Source: an uncultured Bacilli bacterium (lineage in GTDB: Bacteria > Bacillota_I > Bacilli_A > RF39 > UBA660). Taken from it: a stretch of DNA of 10,555 bases. The notes beneath the pieces were generated by a model. That model saw only the letters and a program-made list of their open reading frames with translations. It had not been told where the DNA came from and searched no databases. Both the position numbers and the translations under genes were made by a program. Location: assembly GCA_947632295.1 (NCBI GenBank), contig CANROQ010000019.1:1-10555 (forward strand), given 5' to 3'. Shown piece after piece: positions 6,177 to 10,555 of this stretch; the stretch's first letter is position 1, and each line of letters opens with the position of its first letter.

Positions 6177-8765
6177 ATGGATAAAATAATTTTAGTCGAC
6201 GGTAATAATTTATTATTTAGAAGTTACTATGCAACTGCTTATAATGGCAATTTAATGAAAAATAGTAAAAATTTTCCTACTAATGCCTTATTTGGTTTTG
6301 TTAATATGATAAATAAAATCGTAAATGAAGAAAATCCTATTTATATGATTGTAGCCTTTGATAAAGGTAAAACGTTTAGACACGCTAAATATGATGCTTA
6401 TAAAGGTGGAAGAATGGAAACACCCGACGAACTTAAAATGCAATTTCCACTTGCTAAACAAATTTTAACGGCAATGGGCATAAAATATTATGAGATTGAT
6501 AATTATGAAGCTGACGATATTATTGGAACATTTGCCGAATATTGTAATAAGGATTCTAATTATGAAGGATTAATTGTAAGTAGTGATAAAGATTTATTAC
6601 AATTAATTAGTGATGAGGTTAATATAAAATTATTAAAACAAAAAGATTATATTTATTATACAAAGCAATCTTTTAGGGATGATTATGGTATTGAACCTAT
6701 CAATATTATCGATTTAAAGGCTTTGATGGGAGATAGTTCAGATAATATTCCTGGTGTTAGTGGTGTTGGTGAAAAGACGGCTTTAAAACTTTTACAACAA
6801 TATAAGTCGTTAGATAATATATACGCACATATTGATGAAATTAAAGGTGCTTTACAAGAAAAATTAATACGTGATAAAGATAATGCCTATATGAGTTATG
6901 ATTTGGCTACTATTGTAAGAAATGTTCCAGTCGATATCAATTTAGAAGATATTCGCTACAAGGGTGAACAAAGTGATGAATTAATTAAAATATATGAAGA
7001 TTTAGAATTTTATTCATTTTTAAAAAATAAAAAAAATATGAAACAAGAGAAAAAAAGGTTAGATGTTTCTATTATCGATAATTTAGAAAATTTAAGTATT
7101 ACAGAAGAATCGGCTATTTATTTAGAAATCCTAGGAAGTAATTATCATACGGCTAAAATTTTAGGTTTAGCAATTTATAATCCGAAACAAAATTTATATA
7201 TACCTTTTGATATCTTGAAAACTAATCCTCAAATATTAAATGGTTTTAACAAACTTACATATGATTTAAAAAAAGTTTATGTAGCATTAAAATGGCATAA
7301 TATCGAGTTAGAAAATGTTAAGTTTGATACGATGTTAGCCGGTTATCTATTAGATTATAATATTAAAGATGATATTGCTTATTTAGCTAATACTTTTAAT
7401 TATGATATTCCTTTTTATGAAAGTGTTTTTGGAAAAACAAAATTGGTAGAACCTGATTTAGAGGTAGTTGCTTTAAATGCTTTACAAAAAGCCCAATTTA
7501 TTTATGAAACGAAAGATGAGTTCGAAAGTAAAATCAAAGAGGAAGAAATGGAAGAATTGTTCTATAATATCGAAATGCCTCTTTCTTATGTACTTGGTGA
7601 TATGGAATATGAAGGTGTTTTTGTAGACCGCGAAAAATTAAAAGAAATGGGTTGTGAATTTCAAGAAAAAATTGCGACAATAAGCAATCAAATTTATGAA
7701 TTAGCTGGCGAAACTTTTAATATTTCTTCTCCTAAACAATTAGGCGAAATTTTATTTGAAAAGTTAGGTCTTGCTCATGGTAAGAAAAAGACAAATGGTT
7801 ATTCTACATCAATCGATGTTTTAAATAAATTAAAGGGTAGTCATCCAATTATTGATTTGATTATCGATTATCGTATGTATACTAAATTATATACGACTTA
7901 TATTGAAGGACTATCGAATGCTATTTTGAGTGACAATAAAATTCATACCATTTATACTCAAGCTTTAACTAGAACGGGTAGATTGTCATCGATCGAACCA
8001 AATTTACAAAATATTCCAACACGACATGAATATGGAAAATTAATAAAAAAAGCTTTTGTGGCTTCAAATAATTCGCAAATTTTAAGTGCTGATTATTCAC
8101 AAATTGAACTTCGTATTTTAGCGCATATGGCTAATATTGAATCTTTGATATCGGCTTTTAAAAATGGTGAGGATATTCATACAAAAACTGCTAGTGATAT
8201 TTTTCATGTGTCTTTTGATGATGTTACGAGTGAAATGCGTCGAATGGCTAAAGCTGTAAATTTTGGTATTATATATGGTATAAGTAGTTTTGGTTTATCC
8301 GAAAATTTAGATATTCCTGTTTTGGAAGCAAAACAATTTATCGAACATTATTTTGAAAGTTATCCTGGGGTTAAAAAATATATGGACGATAGTATTTCGC
8401 GGGCTTATGAAAATGGTTATGTCAGAACTTTATTTAACCGCAAGAGAATAATTCCAGAACTTAGTAATAAAAATTATATGATTAGAAGTCAAGGTGAACG
8501 TATTGCACTTAATACGCCAATTCAAGGAACTAGTGCCGATATTATTAAAAAGGCCATGATTATTATTAGTGAAAAATTTAAACAAGAAAATCTTCAAAGT
8601 AAAATGATATTACAAGTTCATGATGAATTGATTTTCGATTGCCGAGATGATGAATTAGATAAAGTTACACAAATTGTACGCGATGTTATGGAAAATGTAT
8701 TTAAACTTAACGTCCCACTTAAAGTAGATATAAATTATGGAAGAGATTGGTATGATGCGAAATAA
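6177..8765 (+). CDS. polA: DNA polymerase I, with 5' nuclease and without proofreading
   Basis: Pol I removes RNA primers and fills gaps during replication and excision repair. The product is 862 residues, near the usual Firmicutes length. Residues 1 to about 290 are the 5'-3' nuclease domain, with VDGNN, NYEADDIIGTFA, SSDKDLL and GDSSDNIPGVSGVGEKTA intact. Residues about 300-470 are the 3'-5' exonuclease fold, but it is degenerate: where active enzymes have DTETDSL it reads IYLEILG, and the YxxxD site near VALNALQKAQFIY has no Asp, as in the Bst and B. subtilis enzymes. The C-terminal polymerase is intact: motif A DYSQIELR with D639, motif B R688, K692, F696 and Y700, motif C QVHDELIFD with D816 and E817. 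Start chosen at the ATG after AAAGGTG (6164-6170), nine codons inside the longest frame, because the longer version begins at the promoter. Confidence 0.96.
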   Translation: MDKIILVDGNNLLFRSYYATAYNGNLMKNSKNFPTNALFGFVNMINKIVNEENPIYMIVAFDKGKTFRHAKYDAYKGGRMETPDELKMQFPLAKQILTAMGIKYYEIDNYEADDIIGTFAEYCNKDSNYEGLIVSSDKDLLQLISDEVNIKLLKQKDYIYYTKQSFRDDYGIEPINIIDLKALMGDSSDNIPGVSGVGEKTALKLLQQYKSLDNIYAHIDEIKGALQEKLIRDKDNAYMSYDLATIVRNVPVDINLEDIRYKGEQSDELIKIYEDLEFYSFLKNKKNMKQEKKRLDVSIIDNLENLSITEESAIYLEILGSNYHTAKILGLAIYNPKQNLYIPFDILKTNPQILNGFNKLTYDLKKVYVALKWHNIELENVKFDTMLAGYLLDYNIKDDIAYLANTFNYDIPFYESVFGKTKLVEPDLEVVALNALQKAQFIYETKDEFESKIKEEEMEELFYNIEMPLSYVLGDMEYEGVFVDREKLKEMGCEFQEKIATISNQIYELAGETFNISSPKQLGEILFEKLGLAHGKKKTNGYSTSIDVLNKLKGSHPIIDLIIDYRMYTKLYTTYIEGLSNAILSDNKIHTIYTQALTRTGRLSSIEPNLQNIPTRHEYGKLIKKAFVASNNSQILSADYSQIELRILAHMANIESLISAFKNGEDIHTKTASDIFHVSFDDVTSEMRRMAKAVNFGIIYGISSFGLSENLDIPVLEAKQFIEHYFESYPGVKKYMDDSISRAYENGYVRTLFNRKRIIPELSNKNYMIRSQGERIALNTPIQGTSADIIKKAMIIISEKFKQENLQSKMILQVHDELIFDCRDDELDKVTQIVRDVMENVFKLNVPLKVDINYGRDWYDAK

Positions 8766-8789
8766 GGAAATTAAAACATTCCTTATTTT
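8760..8789 (+). terminator. hairpin at the polA stop codon
   Basis: AAATAAGGAA (8760-8769) and TTCCTTATTT (8779-8788) form a perfect 10-base stem with a 9-base loop. The stem contains the last Lys codon and TAA stop of polA. The T tail is short and broken by a C at 8790, so some read-through into the CDF gene is plausible. Confidence 0.65.
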
Positions 8790-8829
8790 CTTTAAAACAT
8801 AATATATAAATGATAAAGAGGTTGATTTA

Positions 8830-9687
8830 ATGAAAAAAGTTTCAAGAATTTTAGGTGTAAGTTTAATTACCAATTTTATGTTATCCTTATTTAAAGTAAT
8901 CGTCGGTTTTATAGGTTCATCAGGTGCTTTAATTGCTGATGGTATGCATTCATTCAGTGATTTAGTTACCGATATTATCGGAATTGTTGGTTCGGCATTC
9001 TCACATAAACCATCTGACGAAAAACATCCTTATGGACATGGTAAAATTGAATATTTAATTAGTATCTTTATAAGTTTAGTTATTCTATCATTAGGTTTTA
9101 CTATTATCTATGATTCGATTAATCGTAAAGTTGTCGTACCTAGTATTATTGTTATTTTTGTAAGTTTTTTTACAATTATTGCGAAGTTATTATTATCACG
9201 TTATTTAGTCAAAAAAGGCGAAGAATTAAATAATAATATTTTGATTTCTAGTGGTAAGGAAAGTAGTACGGATGTTATTAGTTCGATTGTAGTTTTAATT
9301 TCATCTATTTTAATGCAAACTAAAATTGAAATTTTTAAATATTCGGATATTATTGCGGGTATTTTAGTTGGAATGTTTGTTGTAAAAGTAGGTTTTGATA
9401 TTTTAAAAGAAAATATTAGTACAATATTAGGTGAACAAGAAACAAATGCTGATTATTTGAATAATGTAAAAAAGGTAATGTTAGAGCATGATGATATTAA
9501 AAATATTGAAGATTTAATTATTTTAAAATATGGTCCTTATTATAAATTGATATCAAAGGTGAGTATGACGGGTGAATTATCGATTGTAGAAGCCTATAAT
9601 ATTATCGAAAAAATTGAAAAGAAAATAAAAGAAAATTTTGAAAAAATTGATTACGTTAATATCAGTATAGGACCTTATAATAAATAA
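8830..9687 (+). CDS. cation diffusion facilitator family transporter
   Basis: CDF proteins export divalent metal ions (Zn, Fe, Mn, Co) from the cytoplasm in exchange for protons, as membrane dimers. The product is 285 residues, typical length, with six membrane segments in the first two thirds and a cytoplasmic C-terminal domain. Family signatures are SGALIADGMHSFSDLVTD (TM2 pair H40 and D44) and DEKHPYGHGKIEYL (D63, H66, H70). In TM5 the usual HxxxD reads ExxxD (E144, D148). By hand alignment to E. coli YiiP, the C-terminal metal-site histidines and Asp are replaced by non-ligands. The ATG follows AAGAGG at a good distance. No convincing promoter lies between polA and this gene, so it may depend on read-through past the polA hairpin. 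The metal cannot be assigned. Confidence 0.93.
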   Translation: MKKVSRILGVSLITNFMLSLFKVIVGFIGSSGALIADGMHSFSDLVTDIIGIVGSAFSHKPSDEKHPYGHGKIEYLISIFISLVILSLGFTIIYDSINRKVVVPSIIVIFVSFFTIIAKLLLSRYLVKKGEELNNNILISSGKESSTDVISSIVVLISSILMQTKIEIFKYSDIIAGILVGMFVVKVGFDILKENISTILGEQETNADYLNNVKKVMLEHDDIKNIEDLIILKYGPYYKLISKVSMTGELSIVEAYNIIEKIEKKIKENFEKIDYVNISIGPYNK

Positions 9688-9690
9688 AAG

Positions 9691-9718
9691 TATTATAGTT
9701 AAAGCTATAATATTTTTT
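9691..9718 (+). terminator. terminator of CDF gene
   Basis: TATTATAG (9691-9698) and CTATAATA (9705-9712) form a perfect 8-base stem with a 6-base loop, followed by six T (9713-9718). It starts three bases after the stop codon. Confidence 0.8.
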
Positions 9719-9745
9719 GTAAAAAATATTTACGTATGTTATAAT
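9717..9745 (+). promoter_or_regulatory. promoter for polycysteine membrane protein gene
   Basis: TATAAT (9740-9745) preceded by TGT (9737-9739), an extended -10. With a 17-base spacer the -35 position holds TTGTAA (9717-9722), four of six matches. The -35 box uses the last two T of the preceding terminator. Confidence 0.75.
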
Positions 9746-9764
9746 AATTTTAGGATGTGTATTT

Positions 9765-10555
9765 ATGATAAAATTAGTATCGCAATTTGATAATGAAAAT
9801 AGCAAATTATCTTTAGCAACGCCTACTTGTGGAGCTTGTTGTTGTTGCTGTTGTTGCTGTATCATTACGACTCTTGTTACAGCTAGTATAAGTCAAAGAA
9901 ATTTTGGACAATATTTGGCTAAGCTAGATGAGGAAAAAACAAATCAAAAATCTATAGTATCAAAAATTATATTAAGACTTATTGGCTATTTTATATATGT
10001 AGTAGTATCACTAATTACTATGTTTTGTGTATTTGCATCTATTTTTTCTCCTATTAAATTATATTTTTTTAATTATACTATTGAATTAACGGTCGGTTAT
10101 TTTTTAATTTTTGCTTTAATATTAGTAGTTATTAGTATTTTTTTGTTAAAAAAGACAAAAAAACAAGATATAATTAATGAAAATAGTGAACAATCTATAA
10201 CAAAGACTGATGAAACTAAACCGGAAGTGATAGTTTCAAAAAAAACGCAATTTAATGCTACTTTTAATGCTATTTTTAATTTGTTAATAATTATTTTGAT
10301 TATTTTATTGCTTCGTTTTATGGGTGTCAATGAATCTTGGCTAATTCCACTTATTGTATTGATAGGATTTTATGATTTTTGTATTATATTGGGTAAAATT
10401 AAACCGAAAGTGATAGATTCAAAAAAAACGAAATTTATTTTTTATTTGTTAATAATAATTTTGATTATTTTATCGCTTTGTTTGATGATGCGTTTCGATG
10501 TATCTCGGCTACTTTTATTAATTGGATTGACAGGAATTTATGGTTTTTTTAGAAA
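9765..10555 (+). CDS. polycysteine multi-pass membrane protein, 3' end outside window
   Basis: The frame is open from the ATG at 9765, 7 bases after AGGATG (9752-9757), to the window end: 263 complete codons and no stop. A polar N-terminus (1-19) leads to TPTCGA and eight consecutive cysteines (C25-C32, with C22 just before), then IITTLVTASIS. It begins with no signal peptide. Hydrophobic, likely membrane segments follow at about 67-93, 106-127, 170-185, 192-208, 224-241 and 248-262, separated by charged loops. Residues about 152-209 and 213-263 are two copies of one two-segment unit (each begins KPxVI-SKKT). I do not recognise the family. The Cys run resembles the core of streptolysin S-type precursors (SagA), but those are short peptides; metal binding, lipidation or disulfide roles are equally open. 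The gene has its own promoter. Confidence 0.85.
   Translation, partial: MIKLVSQFDNENSKLSLATPTCGACCCCCCCCIITTLVTASISQRNFGQYLAKLDEEKTNQKSIVSKIILRLIGYFIYVVVSLITMFCVFASIFSPIKLYFFNYTIELTVGYFLIFALILVVISIFLLKKTKKQDIINENSEQSITKTDETKPEVIVSKKTQFNATFNAIFNLLIIILIILLLRFMGVNESWLIPLIVLIGFYDFCIILGKIKPKVIDSKKTKFIFYLLIIILIILSLCLMMRFDVSRLLLLIGLTGIYGFFR
9842..9859 (+). repeat. 9-base tandem repeat within the polycysteine run
   Basis: TTGTTGCTG occurs twice head to tail (9842-9850, 9851-9859) inside the Cys codons TGT and TGC. The Cys run may therefore grow or shrink by replication slippage in whole codons. Confidence 0.8.
10218..10555 (+). repeat. intragenic tandem duplication in the polycysteine gene
   Basis: Unit 1 starts at 10218 and unit 2 at 10401. 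The first 36 bases differ at only three positions (10218-10253 versus 10401-10436). A 33-base block differs at two (10281-10313 versus 10446-10478). Unit 1 has six extra codons in between, made largely of a 12-base repeat (AATGCTACTTTT, AATGCTATTTTT at 10254-10277). The rest is more diverged. Unit 2 continues past the window end. Confidence 0.85.

Noticed and set aside
8803..8812. TATATA/TATAAA as a promoter for the CDF gene
   Set aside because: There is no TGn, no -35 match, and transcription would start inside the ribosome binding site.
9662..9865. - strand frame with a polyglutamine run
   Set aside because: The Gln run is the reverse reading of the TGT/TGC cysteine codons, and the frame crosses a terminator and a promoter. 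The + strand gene explains it.
10097..10330. - strand frame near the window end
   Set aside because: It is opposite the polycysteine membrane protein gene, which has a promoter, ribosome binding site and uninterrupted frame.

Overview
The window is a very AT-rich stretch of bacterial chromosome that looks like a low-GC Firmicutes/Bacilli-type genome. The organism makes peptidoglycan (mraY is present) and exports lipoproteins, so it is not a wall-less mycoplasma. Tryptophan is written TGG and no in-frame TGA occurs, so code 4 is not supported. All eight complete genes end in TAA or TAG. Gene content (cysS, mraY, pyk, polA, a CDF transporter) is ordinary chromosomal housekeeping mixed with proteins I do not recognise. 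I cannot name the species; an uncultured gut-type Bacilli or Mollicutes-related lineage is an inference only.

Layout: 2-1264 is the 3' part of cysS (+). 1354-2349 is mraY (+), followed directly by a small lipoprotein gene (2413-2859, +). A spacer of about 300 bases without a gene precedes a J-like-domain protein (3183-3857, +). It converges on pyruvate kinase pyk (3879-5276, -) through a shared bidirectional terminator. Pyk is divergent from an Asn-rich protein of unknown function (5425-6075, +). Then come polA (6177-8765, +), a cation diffusion facilitator (8830-9687, +), and a membrane protein that runs off the window end (9765-10555+, +). This last gene is the most unusual: it has eight consecutive cysteines near its N-terminus followed by several hydrophobic segments, two of which form a recent internal duplication.

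Organisation: most genes appear to be single transcription units. I can read seven sigma-A-like promoters, all with an extended -10 (TGn just before the hexamer), and seven hairpin terminators, several of which begin at or contain the stop codon of the gene they end. Five gene starts are moved downstream from the longest open frame because the longer version begins inside a promoter or Shine-Dalgarno sequence. There is no sign of an insertion sequence, phage, CRISPR array, tRNA or rRNA. Functionally the genes form no single pathway: translation (cysS), cell wall (mraY), glycolysis (pyk), replication/repair (polA) and metal export (CDF), with four uncharacterised or weakly characterised products between them.
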